Positions 1-9,485 of a stretch of DNA of 64,000 bases are shown one piece after another (positions within the stretch are counted from its first letter, which is position 1; every line of letters starts with the position of its first letter). The stretch is from CCMP332 sp040218795. Lineage in GTDB: Bacteria; Bacteroidota; Bacteroidia; Cytophagales; CCMP332. The position numbers and the translations under genes were made by a program. The stretch covers positions 1 through 64,000 of the forward strand of contig JAVJQT010000010.1 of assembly GCA_040218795.1 (NCBI GenBank), given 5' to 3'. The notes below the pieces were generated by a model. The model saw only the letters and a program-made list of their open reading frames with translations, did no database searches and was not told the DNA's origin.

Positions 1-2181
1 CGCATTGTAACCGTAAGAGAGCACAAGGAAGGTATAGCTCTTGTGATTCACCAGTTTCGGATCGCCCTCGGCAAAGGCATCATCGCTGATCCGCAATGTT
101 CTGAAAATGCCATTGTCCTGACCTTCCACTTTGATGATCGGTACAAAAATATCTTCGCCAAGCGTCACATCGTTTTCATAATTGATGATCGTAGTCACCC
201 CATTGGCCACATCGCACTGCGCGATCAGTCTGGCGCGGTCGGCGTTGTCAAGGTCGGCCTCAGTCACCGTGTTGTCAGCCAATTGGTAGAACAGGTAACC
301 TTCAAAATTGTAGAAGTCACCAATATTGGCTTCAAACTCACGGTAAGTCTCCGTGTTCATCGCCTGACGTTCACCCTGGTTGACAATGGTGAACTCGCTC
401 GGATCGATGGTAATGATGATCTCGCGATCCAACTCGGTGATGGTTACATCCGGGGCATCAGGACCGTTTAGAAGTTCAAAGTCATTATCATAAAGCTTTT
501 GACAAATATCATCAGCTACTCTTAATTTATTGAAAGAACCTCTTGCACCTCCAGCACCGGTACGCGCCCAAGGAATTCCAATGGTTAATTCATTCAAAGC
601 TCCCGGTTCCAAAGTAAATGGACCGGCAGACTGAAGCATTCTTCTGTCAGCTGGCTGATTACCTGAAACTGATTCATCCCATGGTACATTCTGAGGACCT
701 GTAAAAGGTTGGCTAGGCGTACCTCCCAGTCCCCAGCCTATTTCCAAATCAGAAGAGCCCGGAAACATAAAATCACTTGGAGGAAATGATTGCTGAGTTC
801 CCTGTGCTAAATCATAAGTACAAAAAGTACCGTCTCTCCATATATTTTTTAAGTAATTGAAAAAATCCTGAGCAGAACCAGGGTTTCCATTAGTGGGGTT
901 GCTATTATTATTGTAATAAAGGAAATTAGACATGATGATCAATTCATCAACCTCGTCAATTTCACCATCTTTATCGTTATCAATACCATCGCCTTCATAA
1001 ACTGCATAACCTCTGTCCGGCTCATCGATCAAACCATCAAGGTCATTATCGACTCCATCCCCAATGGTATCTTTATCAGCCCAGGGCCCTTCAAAATAAT
1101 CCACACCAATTGAAGGAGGGTTTTCACCATAACCTGTAATACTTTCATCAAATTCATCTCCATTGTAACATATACCCAGACCTCTTGGTACATCTACTTC
1201 TACATAATCATCGCCGGCAAAACCTAAATCAGGGTCAACCCATTGTCCCATTCTGGTTTCACTTATAATTCTACTGCCTCGGTTAAGGAGTCTGTTCCAA
1301 TAGAAAGTCATGTCATTCAAAACATCATTTGTTGCAAAACCGAAGCCCATAACCTGAATCTCCATGTTTATTGCGGGAGCGGCTCCAATTACACTTCCAA
1401 ATTCTTTTTCATTACCGGCATCGTTCATCACCCACCAGATACCTTCGTCGCCAAATATAAATGGTACATCCCCTTGCAATGGATCGTAAATTCCATCACC
1501 GGCGCCTTCTTCTTCAATTTGAATAAACTCATCAAAGGGTGCCAAATCGCGGTCCATATCAACCACCTGATCATCAAATGCTCCATCAGGAGATGTTATG
1601 TATGGGTTATTTCTTCCCGGCCAATTGAGTACTGGCTCAGGTATATCTTCAACCGTTTGAATCCTACCTGCCTGAAAGTCATCGATGTACTGCTCAATTT
1701 CTTCTCGACTTATTTTAAAATGAACATCCCAGGTTGCACATTCTTCTGTAGAGATTGTACCCTGATCAGGTCCAGAGGCATACAAAGGCCCAGGCCATAA
1801 AGCATAGTGTGATTGTCGATAAGTACTTGCCAATACAAGCAGATCTCCTGAAGTAAGATCTTCACCACCAATCCAAACGGAACCGGCGAATAAGGAGTGC
1901 TGTTTTGGTGCACTTGGATCATCCTGTTTTGGAATCTCGTAACGCGCAGCACTTGGTGAAACAACGGTCCACCACATGTCCCCACCATTGTGAAGTGTAG
2001 TTCTAACGTTGTTAATTTCCAGAACTTCTCGCGAAGCAGATCGGGCACATTCATTGGCTACTCTATAATTGCCCTGATTACTGCCCTTTTTACCGGAACC
2101 GGCTACATCAATGTCAGCCATTGCTCCTGTACTGGAGATTAATAAAATTGAAAGGATATTGCGGAATATCATATTTTTCAT
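1..2181 (-). CDS. Large exported protein paired with a TonB receptor (3' end outside window)
   Basis: An uninterrupted minus-strand frame runs from the ATG at 2181 to the left edge (727 codons, stop not in the window). A second in-frame ATG lies at 2172. The N-terminus is a plausible Sec signal peptide (hydrophobic NILSILLIS, then TGAMA before the mature chain). Around codons 370-400 there are two Asp-rich stretches of the type DGVDNDLDGLIDE, which resemble calcium-binding thrombospondin type 3 repeats. The gene starts 20 bases after the stop of the TonB-dependent receptor, so the two are probably cotranscribed. Pairs of this kind, receptor plus large exported partner, are common in Bacteroidota, and the missing C-terminus could carry a T9SS sorting domain. 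That last point is inference. I do not recognise a named family and assign no biochemical function. Confidence 0.8.
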   Translation of the reverse strand, partial: MKNMIFRNILSILLISSTGAMADIDVAGSGKKGSNQGNYRVANECARSASREVLEINNVRTTLHNGGDMWWTVVSPSAARYEIPKQDDPSAPKQHSLFAGSVWIGGEDLTSGDLLVLASTYRQSHYALWPGPLYASGPDQGTISTEECATWDVHFKISREEIEQYIDDFQAGRIQTVEDIPEPVLNWPGRNNPYITSPDGAFDDQVVDMDRDLAPFDEFIQIEEEGAGDGIYDPLQGDVPFIFGDEGIWWVMNDAGNEKEFGSVIGAAPAINMEIQVMGFGFATNDVLNDMTFYWNRLLNRGSRIISETRMGQWVDPDLGFAGDDYVEVDVPRGLGICYNGDEFDESITGYGENPPSIGVDYFEGPWADKDTIGDGVDNDLDGLIDEPDRGYAVYEGDGIDNDKDGEIDEVDELIIMSNFLYYNNNSNPTNGNPGSAQDFFNYLKNIWRDGTFCTYDLAQGTQQSFPPSDFMFPGSSDLEIGWGLGGTPSQPFTGPQNVPWDESVSGNQPADRRMLQSAGPFTLEPGALNELTIGIPWARTGAGGARGSFNKLRVADDICQKLYDNDFELLNGPDAPDVTITELDREIIITIDPSEFTIVNQGERQAMNTETYREFEANIGDFYNFEGYLFYQLADNTVTEADLDNADRARLIAQCDVANGVTTIINYENDVTLGEDIFVPIIKVEGQDNGIFRTLRISDDAFAEGDPKLVNHKSYTFLVLSYGYNA

Positions 2182-2200
2182 TTTCTCTAAATTCTTTGTA

Positions 2201-5200
2201 TTAAAAGTTAAATGCTGCACCTAAAACAATTCTTCTAGGAAGCGCATAATTATCCGGGTTTTGAACAGCCATTCTGTATATATCCGAAAATGAATCCGGA
2301 TAGAGATTAGCATTTATATCTTGTTGTCCAAGTTTTGACTCCAGATAACCATCATTTGTAGGATCACCTGACCAACCGTAAACACCTTGAATGTTTTCCA
2401 AACCAAGAAGGTTTCTTACATATACATAAACATTCAAAGATTTCTTGCTCTCATTTCCACCAAAGAAGATTGATTTATCAACCCTCAAAGAAGATCTGAG
2501 GTTCCAAGGCAACCTTGCACCGTTAACTCCACCATCAACCACTTCATTGTTACCTCCTCCATAAATTGGATTAGGATTGGCACCGCCACGCGGTGTAAAT
2601 GGTCGTCCTGATGTTGCAATCAACTGCAAGTTGACACCTAAGTTTTCAAGTAATTTAAATCCACCTGATCGCTTTGGCATTCCTTCATCATCAAGTAATA
2701 AATTTCCTTCATCATCTTTGATAGGTTTAGACATAATTCCAGGCCCATCATTATCTCTGAATCTGTAGTCAATATTTATTTTGATTTGATGTCTCTCATC
2801 CCAATTCAAAGGAATAGGGTTTCTCAGGTTTGCACTTACACCCGATTGGATTAATCTGGCATTTGATAATTCTCCTGAAGAAGTACCATCAGCAAAAGCC
2901 AATTGGTAATTAGCATTTATTGCTAAACGGTTTGTTCTCCTTAAGTCGTATTCAACTGTAATACCCTTTGATGTGGCAAAGTCAATATTTCCAAATGTTT
3001 CCCAAGATGAAACCGGATATGCTCCATCGATCACAATTAAAGAAATCTGATCTTTCATTTCACGGTAGAAAGTTGAAAGTTTAAGAGATGATGATCTAGT
3101 CAATACCTGTTGGAAACCAACCTGATAGTCAACATTTCTTTGTGGTCTTAGATTCGGATTATTCAATCTTCCTCCCGCCGCTCTCTGGAAATAGAAATAA
3201 GTACTTGTGAATACGTTATTTCTACTTGGCCTCTGTGTCAATACATCGTAATGTGCAAAGAACAAGGCTTCTTCAGAAATAGGGAATGAAAAAGATACCC
3301 TCGGCATTACATTAATTTGAGGTTCATAATCCTCAAATGCATCTTCCGTAATTTTGTATTCATCATAAATTTCTTTCTTTATTCCTGTGAATGAAGTCGC
3401 ATCGAACCAAGGGAAAACACCGGCATTACCTAAATTAGAAGCTCCCAGTACTGTTTGCCCCTGAGCGTCGAACCACTGATCACCACTCCTGAATCCAATT
3501 ACGTTGAATTCTCCAAGGTTTGATCCATTGTATTCATCCGGGTTTCTATCCACATACACAACATAATCGTCGCCTACATTACCCGGTGTAGAGAAAGTAC
3601 CTTGATTAAAGGCATTCATATTTGACTCACCAACAGATCTTAAATCAACCAATGAATATCTGTCTTTTAATACAGGTTGGTTTACATCATATCTGTCAAC
3701 TCTAACACCCAAACGAAGAATTAAATCCTTGATCTCAAACTTATCTTCAATAAAAACTGCTCCGTAATTTGGTCTCCATGCAGCAATAGGTCGGTTTAAG
3801 GAATCCGTGAAGAAATCGCTAAATGTAGAGTTCTCATTGGTTCTTTCACCATAGTAATTATATCCCTGATAGGAAACCACGTTTCCACCACCACCACCAG
3901 GGTTAAGCAGTTCTTCAGCATTGAAATATTCCAGACTTAAATTTTTTGGGTCTAGTTCATCTACATTTATCCTGTAATCATCAGCAAATCCAAATTCTTG
4001 TCTCAACCTGTTTTGGAAGGTTCCGTTTGGATTCGATTGATTTCTTATACCGAAATTGAAAACAGTGACAGAATCATTGATTTGCTCTTTTTCACCCCAA
4101 GATCCAAAATCCAATACCGGTACAATTGTTGGATTACCATTAATTAAGATGGTATCAAGGAATGTATTTGGTGCCTGATTTAGGAATGCCCCTTCTAATG
4201 AAGTTCCCGAAAGAGCTGCACCACGGGCTGCATTCCAAATTCCAGTCGTAGATACATTAAACTGTCTTTGCGTTCTTTGTTCAAATTCAAATCCCAATTT
4301 AAATGAGTGATTGTTTAATTCAACAACACCTAATGCTGAAACCCTGAATTGTTCGTCCACGCTTAAATTATAGTTTCTATGTGGGGTACCTACATTATGG
4401 AATAGCCCTCCATGAACTGTATTTGGAATTTGACCATTCAGTAAACCTCCCTGAGAAGTATTTAGCTGTTGTAAATCGGTAATTGGATCATTGGCCAGTG
4501 CCTGACGGTTAAAAAAGAAATCCGTATATCGAGAAGTAATTGGATTCTGATTTCCGCCTGTAAATGTATACGTATCGGCATTTGTGTTATATACAATCCA
4601 AGGTGTATTGGCCTGAATTAAGATGGTATCCTCATCCCTGTCTCCATTCTTATATAATACAGGGCCGTTAAAGGATCCATCTGTTTGAATTCCAAATTGA
4701 GTAGGATCAATTCCCAATGTATTCAATTGCTCAAATAAAGTTGGAGTCAAAGTATCGGTTGTTCTTTTGTATTCTCCGATATAGTTGTACTCAAACAAGC
4801 TTTCGTCAAACTCCTTATTATAGGTTTTATCAATATCCCTGGAATAATCGACTTGTACCTGATAATAGGCATTTTTTATGAGTGAAGTATTTTCTTCATC
4901 ACTTCTGTCGTTTTTAAAACGCTGAGTAAATCGTGCAAATACATTGTATTGTCTAATTAAACGATCACCATTGTTATCGTAATTAAGGAGTCGCTTGTAT
5001 CTCTGAGGGTCTACCGCTCTGGTGTTAAATTCTTTATATTCAGAATTTCTCAGGTTACCACCGACAGAAACTAAAATGCTCTCTGAAGGTTGCCAGTCAA
5101 ATGTCGCATTAACATTTACATTATGCCTGTTTTCGTTTTCTTCGAAATCATAAGTTTCAAACTGCTCTCTTGTTAAGGTATCAGATACATACCTAGTATT

Positions 5201-6163
5201 TCCAAATTCATCAATGAAAAGTGGATTTTGCTCAAGCTGACTTTGATATTCGTCTTTCAGTCTATAAATATCTATTGCAGGTGGATCAGGGTCCCTTGCA
5301 CCGTCGTATTGAGCAGCAAGAAAATATCCCAACTTGGTTCTCAATGCTCTTCCTGTTGAATCCTTCTCCTGTAAAATAGGACCTGAAACATTGAAGTTGA
5401 GAAGGTTATAGTTGTAATTATCAAAAGGTACTGATGTCTCACCGGCAATTCCTCCAAATATTTTTGAAGAAGGCCCTTTGGTTGTCAAACTGATTACCCC
5501 ACCAACGTTATCACCATACTGTGCAGGGATTCCACCGGTTAAGATTGAAACTTCGGCTATGGCCTCAACAGGAACCTGTGGTGTTTGTCCCGGCAATAAC
5601 TTTACCCCATTAACGAAATATTGAGTAGCATCCGATCGAGCTCCCCGAAGGTTAATCGTTCCACCGTCATCCGAGGAAGTCACACCTGCCTGAGTGGTGG
5701 CAATTGAAGAAATATTCCTTGTGGGAATTTTTTCAATCTCTTTGGATGATAATTTAGAACCGGTAGAAGTGTTATCCGGGTCAATAAGAGGTTCGGCATA
5801 AATTATTACATCTTCCTCGAGGACTTTGGATTCCGAATTCATTCGAATATCCAAACGAGTTGTTTTTTCAAAATTTATAACCACACCTGTGATCTTTTTA
5901 GGAGCATAGCCAACGTAAGATACCTCCACGTTGTATTCTCCAGGCACAAGAGGTGTTATTGAAAAGTTTCCATCGAAGTCAGATACGGTTCCTCCTTTTT
6001 GTACTCCACCTTTATTCACCGTGACATTGGCAAAAGGAATGGATTCTCCAGTTTCCATATCGGTGATCTTACCGGAGAGTTTTCCTGTTTGTGCTAGTAC
6101 GAGTGAAAAAGATGCAATGATGAAGGTTTGAAGTAGTAGTAGTTTTCTCAGCATATACATCAA
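2201..6163 (-). CDS. TonB-dependent outer-membrane receptor with carboxypeptidase-regulatory-like N-domain
   Basis: This 1320-residue protein has a signal peptide (cleavage probably after SLVLA, about residue 24). Next comes a CarboxypepD_reg-like beta-sandwich (about 28-112, GKLSGKITDMETGESIPFAN) and a TonB plug (about 130-235, including INLRGARSDATQYFVNG and GGIPAQYGDNVGGVISLTT). The remainder is a 22-strand-type barrel ending in the aromatic C-terminus VLGAAFNF. Such receptors import large substrates across the outer membrane using TonB energy; the substrate cannot be read from sequence. It lacks a recognisable SusD partner, so it is a CarboxypepD_reg TonB receptor and not a classical SusC/SusD pair. 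Starts at residues 1, 2 and 4 are all Met and cannot be separated. It is probably the first gene of an operon with the exported protein downstream. Confidence 0.92.
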   Translation of the reverse strand: MMYMLRKLLLLQTFIIASFSLVLAQTGKLSGKITDMETGESIPFANVTVNKGGVQKGGTVSDFDGNFSITPLVPGEYNVEVSYVGYAPKKITGVVINFEKTTRLDIRMNSESKVLEEDVIIYAEPLIDPDNTSTGSKLSSKEIEKIPTRNISSIATTQAGVTSSDDGGTINLRGARSDATQYFVNGVKLLPGQTPQVPVEAIAEVSILTGGIPAQYGDNVGGVISLTTKGPSSKIFGGIAGETSVPFDNYNYNLLNFNVSGPILQEKDSTGRALRTKLGYFLAAQYDGARDPDPPAIDIYRLKDEYQSQLEQNPLFIDEFGNTRYVSDTLTREQFETYDFEENENRHNVNVNATFDWQPSESILVSVGGNLRNSEYKEFNTRAVDPQRYKRLLNYDNNGDRLIRQYNVFARFTQRFKNDRSDEENTSLIKNAYYQVQVDYSRDIDKTYNKEFDESLFEYNYIGEYKRTTDTLTPTLFEQLNTLGIDPTQFGIQTDGSFNGPVLYKNGDRDEDTILIQANTPWIVYNTNADTYTFTGGNQNPITSRYTDFFFNRQALANDPITDLQQLNTSQGGLLNGQIPNTVHGGLFHNVGTPHRNYNLSVDEQFRVSALGVVELNNHSFKLGFEFEQRTQRQFNVSTTGIWNAARGAALSGTSLEGAFLNQAPNTFLDTILINGNPTIVPVLDFGSWGEKEQINDSVTVFNFGIRNQSNPNGTFQNRLRQEFGFADDYRINVDELDPKNLSLEYFNAEELLNPGGGGGNVVSYQGYNYYGERTNENSTFSDFFTDSLNRPIAAWRPNYGAVFIEDKFEIKDLILRLGVRVDRYDVNQPVLKDRYSLVDLRSVGESNMNAFNQGTFSTPGNVGDDYVVYVDRNPDEYNGSNLGEFNVIGFRSGDQWFDAQGQTVLGASNLGNAGVFPWFDATSFTGIKKEIYDEYKITEDAFEDYEPQINVMPRVSFSFPISEEALFFAHYDVLTQRPSRNNVFTSTYFYFQRAAGGRLNNPNLRPQRNVDYQVGFQQVLTRSSSLKLSTFYREMKDQISLIVIDGAYPVSSWETFGNIDFATSKGITVEYDLRRTNRLAINANYQLAFADGTSSGELSNARLIQSGVSANLRNPIPLNWDERHQIKINIDYRFRDNDGPGIMSKPIKDDEGNLLLDDEGMPKRSGGFKLLENLGVNLQLIATSGRPFTPRGGANPNPIYGGGNNEVVDGGVNGARLPWNLRSSLRVDKSIFFGGNESKKSLNVYVYVRNLLGLENIQGVYGWSGDPTNDGYLESKLGQQDINANLYPDSFSDIYRMAVQNPDNYALPRRIVLGAAFNF

Positions 6164-6281
6164 TTTTAGATAATTCTAATAAACATAAAATTATTCAAGG
6201 TCTAAAAATGTGAAAGGTAATTCATTTATACAATTATTTAGTATTCTTTTTGGTTCTTATCTACTCTTTTAACTATGTAAA

Positions 6282-7229
6282 TCACCCATATTGGAGTAGA
6301 AAATTTTCGATTTTCGAGGCTAATACTTCATTTATTCTGGAATATGACTCCGAAGACCATCCTCCCACATGTGGTGTTAAAATTGTATTATTTCTGTTTA
6401 CAAGGTCTTGAAGTATAGCTTTTTCGGAGTCTGAGAGCGAATTGAATTTCTCGTTTTCAAGCACGTCAAGCGCTGCTCCCTTTACTTTACCGCTATCGAG
6501 GTTTTTAATTAAATCTTCAAGTTTTACCACTTTTCCTCTTGAAGTATTTATTAGCCAAATATTTTTTCGAAATTCATTAATCCATGCATGGTCAACCAGA
6601 TACATGTTTTTATCGGACAATGGAACGTGCAATGACACGATATCACATTTTTGTGTAAATTCTTCCCAGGATACTTTTTTAACATGAGATGGCAGATCCA
6701 AACTTGGCTTTATATCAAAAGTGACCACGGAGCAACCAAAACCAATAAGTTTTTCTGCAAATGCCCTCCCCATATGTCCGAATCCAATAACCCCAACTGT
6801 TTTGGTATTTAATTCAAACCCCCTATTGTCTTCTCTTAGCCATTTTCCCTGACGTATTTCATTGTCGGACTTTACAATTTTATGAAGCAATGAGAGCATC
6901 AGGCCTATGCTGTGTTCAGCCAATGCATCCTTGTTGCCTTCCGGAGCATTGAAAACTTCGATGTCCCTTTTTTGTACTTCATTTAAATCGATTTGATCCA
7001 AACCGGCCCCGGCCCGGGCAATAAATTTCAGGGAATGCGCTTTTGTAAAGAATTCCGAATCGAGATTGAGTTTGCTGCGCACGACAATCCCAAAATAGTC
7101 CTGAATAATATTTAAAGTTTCTTCCCGACTAATATTGGGTTGATAATTAACCTTTAGTCCCAGTCCTTCGAGCAAAGGGACTATGGATTTATGCATTTTG
7201 TTGACAATTAGAACTGAGTGTCTATTCAT
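6282..7229 (-). CDS. D-2-hydroxyacid dehydrogenase, phosphoglycerate dehydrogenase-like
   Basis: A 315-residue NAD-dependent D-isomer-specific 2-hydroxyacid dehydrogenase. The Rossmann nucleotide-binding motif GFGHMG is at about 149-154. The substrate-domain signature ARAGAGLDQID is at 71-81. The catalytic segments INTSRGKV, ALDVLENE and TPHVGGWS supply the Arg, Glu and His expected of the family. At 315 residues it lacks the C-terminal ACT domain of long SerA proteins. It could be a short-form 3-phosphoglycerate dehydrogenase for serine synthesis or a related glyoxylate/hydroxypyruvate reductase, and sequence alone does not decide. Its ATG overlaps the mgtE stop by one base (TAATG), so it is the third gene of the ksgA-mgtE operon and probably translationally coupled. 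Confidence 0.88.
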   Translation of the reverse strand: MNRHSVLIVNKMHKSIVPLLEGLGLKVNYQPNISREETLNIIQDYFGIVVRSKLNLDSEFFTKAHSLKFIARAGAGLDQIDLNEVQKRDIEVFNAPEGNKDALAEHSIGLMLSLLHKIVKSDNEIRQGKWLREDNRGFELNTKTVGVIGFGHMGRAFAEKLIGFGCSVVTFDIKPSLDLPSHVKKVSWEEFTQKCDIVSLHVPLSDKNMYLVDHAWINEFRKNIWLINTSRGKVVKLEDLIKNLDSGKVKGAALDVLENEKFNSLSDSEKAILQDLVNRNNTILTPHVGGWSSESYSRINEVLASKIENFLLQYG

Positions 7230-8581
7230 TATAATCCGAGGAGTAAATGCGCCACAAGAAAGTAAACGCCAAGACCCAATAAGTCGTTCGCAGTAGTAAT
7301 AAAAGGGCCTGAAGCAAGAGCCGGATTTATTCCGAAACTATCGAGTACAAGTGGAGTAAAGGTTCCCATTATTGAAGCTAAAAGAATAACTGAAAAGAGC
7401 GCAATACTTACCACTGTAGACAAAACCAATGACTGTCCCAGAATCATATTAAAGCCAAATACCAATACAGCAATTACAAAACCATTCAACAAAGCAACAG
7501 ACAATACTTTTGTTAATCTCCACCAATAGCCCTGATGGATCAGACTTTTATCGGCAAGACTTTGAAGAATTATGGAAGAAGACTGAATACCAACATTTCC
7601 GCCTGTAGCCGTAATAAGAGGGATAAAAAAAGCCATGGCCGGAATTAGCATAAGGTCTCCTTCGAATATTCCAATAAACTGTGCTCCCAACAAACCACCA
7701 ACCATACCTACAACCAGCCATGGAAGACGTGCTTTTGATAATTCGAGAACAGAATCATCTTCATCAATGTCTGATGAAATACCGGACATTAATTGTCTTT
7801 CCAATTCAGCCTGCTCTGTAATCACATCCACCACATCATCGATTGTGATTCGCCCCAATAGCTGACCGTGCAGATTTACAACCGGTATTGCTTCCAAATC
7901 GTATTTCTGCATAAGTTGTGCTACCTCTTTTTCCTGTTTGTAAGTTTCGACCACTTGTACGTCCGGATCGTAAATGTCGGCGATCTTGGTATTGTCCTCG
8001 GCAAGAATGATTTTTTTGAGAGCAACCCTTCCGAGCAATTTGTTTTCATCGTCTACTACATATATGGAGTAAATCTTATTGACCCTTCCCGCTTGCCTTC
8101 GAATTTCTTCTATACATTGAACCACATTCCAATTTATATTGGCTTTAATCAGTTCTTTTCCCATCAGGCCGCCGGCACAATCTTCTTCATAGTGCAAGAG
8201 ATCGAGTATAGATTTAGCCTTTTCGGGGTTTTTTATAAATGAAATAACTTCCTCACGGAGTTTGATGGGAAGCGATTGCAGAATATCTACGGAATCATCC
8301 GATTCCATAAAATTGATAAACCTCGCTATTTGTGCAGGAGAGAAAGATGCTATAAAGTCTTTTTGATTTTCTTCTTCGAGATTAATTATAATTTCGGCAC
8401 CGATCTCAACGGGAAGCGTATCCAAAACATAACGGGCTTCTTCGGCATCGAGCTCATCGAGGATTTGAGAAATATCCGCAGGAAATAACTCATCCAGGAC
8501 CTCTTGCACAAAGGCTGCATTATCCTCCTTTACGGCAAGTTTTACCTCATCGAGAAACTCACGTGTTAATTCAAAGTTCAT
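7229..8581 (-). CDS. mgtE: MgtE-family magnesium transporter
   Basis: A 450-residue inner-membrane Mg2+ channel/transporter. The N-terminal acidic helical MgtE_N domain (about 10-130) is built of LDELDAEEARYVLDTLP-type repeats. Two CBS domains (about 135-265) sense intracellular Mg2+. Five transmembrane helices (about 285-450) include GGLLGAQFIG, the conserved TATGGNVGIQSSS and the C-terminal TTANDLLGLGVYFLVAH. Length and domain order match the family. The start ATG overlaps the ksgA stop (ATGA), and the stop overlaps the next gene, so it is embedded in an operon. The pairing with ksgA is recurrent in Bacteroidota and does not itself indicate a shared function. Confidence 0.95.
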   Translation of the reverse strand: MNFELTREFLDEVKLAVKEDNAAFVQEVLDELFPADISQILDELDAEEARYVLDTLPVEIGAEIIINLEEENQKDFIASFSPAQIARFINFMESDDSVDILQSLPIKLREEVISFIKNPEKAKSILDLLHYEEDCAGGLMGKELIKANINWNVVQCIEEIRRQAGRVNKIYSIYVVDDENKLLGRVALKKIILAEDNTKIADIYDPDVQVVETYKQEKEVAQLMQKYDLEAIPVVNLHGQLLGRITIDDVVDVITEQAELERQLMSGISSDIDEDDSVLELSKARLPWLVVGMVGGLLGAQFIGIFEGDLMLIPAMAFFIPLITATGGNVGIQSSSIILQSLADKSLIHQGYWWRLTKVLSVALLNGFVIAVLVFGFNMILGQSLVLSTVVSIALFSVILLASIMGTFTPLVLDSFGINPALASGPFITTANDLLGLGVYFLVAHLLLGL

Positions 8582-9393
8582 CCTGCTTTATCTGCTATTG
8601 CTTTTGCTATAAAAATAAATTCGGAAACCGATATTTGTTCCGGTCGCAATGTTAAATATTTTTCAAATTCCTTACCTAATGAATTCAGTTCGATTCCAAT
8701 AGTATTTCGCATCATTTTTCGGCGATTATTAAAGGACTTTTTCACCAAAGGCTTTAAGATACTCATTAGCTTTTTATCAATGGCATCTTTTTTTAATTCC
8801 ATCTTAAATACGGAGGAATTGACTTTTGGAGGAGGGATAAAGCTATTTGGCGCAACATCTAAAATTGGAGTACAAGAATAAAGCGACTGTAGCAAAACAC
8901 TTAAAATTCCATAGGTCTTGGAACCGTGTTTTGAGCAAATTCTATCTGCCACTTCTTTTTGAACCATAAACACTCCTTTATATATAAGAGTATAATTTTC
9001 GATAATCTTAAAAAAGATGGGTGAAGAAATATTATAAGGAAGGTTTCCAATTAGCTCGGTTGGTTTCGAAAATTTTTGCCAATCCAGTTTTAATACATCC
9101 TCAGAAACTATTTCGATATTCTCTTTTTGATAAATTTCTTTGGTTCTGAGATATTCCACGGATTCCCGGTCCAATTCAATCAATTTTAATTTTAAATCGG
9201 GATTTGAAATTTTATCGACGATATATTTAGTCAATACACCCATCCCGGGTCCAATTTCAATTACGGTTTTTGGGGTATCGTATTGGAGTTCATTTGCTAT
9301 TTTTTCTGCGACAAATTCGTCTTTTAAAAAGTGCTGGCCCAGGCTTTTTTTAGCCCTTACATATCCATATTTTTTTGATTGATTTTGTTTCAT
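8578..9393 (-). CDS. ksgA: 16S rRNA (adenine1518/1519-N6)-dimethyltransferase KsgA/RsmA
   Basis: A 271-residue SAM-dependent enzyme that dimethylates two adjacent adenines in helix 45 of 16S rRNA late in small-subunit assembly. The SAM-binding motif IEIGPGMGVLTKYI is at about 46-59. The catalytic NLPYNIS motif begins at 117, and the small C-terminal helical domain follows with the conserved FNNRRKMMRNT. KSLGQHFLKDE at 16-26 is the classical N-terminal signature. It is the first gene of the ksgA-mgtE-dehydrogenase operon and is transcribed away from pdxA, leaving a ~92 bp shared intergenic region. Confidence 0.96.
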   Translation of the reverse strand: MKQNQSKKYGYVRAKKSLGQHFLKDEFVAEKIANELQYDTPKTVIEIGPGMGVLTKYIVDKISNPDLKLKLIELDRESVEYLRTKEIYQKENIEIVSEDVLKLDWQKFSKPTELIGNLPYNISSPIFFKIIENYTLIYKGVFMVQKEVADRICSKHGSKTYGILSVLLQSLYSCTPILDVAPNSFIPPPKVNSSVFKMELKKDAIDKKLMSILKPLVKKSFNNRRKMMRNTIGIELNSLGKEFEKYLTLRPEQISVSEFIFIAKAIADKAG

Positions 9394-9423
9394 CGGGCCG
9401 GTTTTAAGACTTTGGAAATTGCC

Positions 9424-9431
9424 TATCTTTG
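9424..9431 (+). promoter_or_regulatory. Bacteroidota -7 promoter element upstream of pdxA
   Basis: TATCTTTG fits the TAnnTTTG consensus and lies 55 bases before the pdxA ATG. No well-spaced TTG -33 element is evident. The last three bases of the motif are the TTG that a naive ORF call would take as start. Confidence 0.5.
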
Positions 9432-9485
9432 GGCAAAGGAGCTTATAAGCAAAAAGAATTACAAATTGTGAAGGAGAATAAGAGC

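Noticed and set aside
43..2054. ORFs on the plus strand and in another minus frame in the first 2 kb
   Set aside because: They are shadows of the long exported-protein frame that runs from 2181 to the left edge, which has a signal peptide and continuous coding character.
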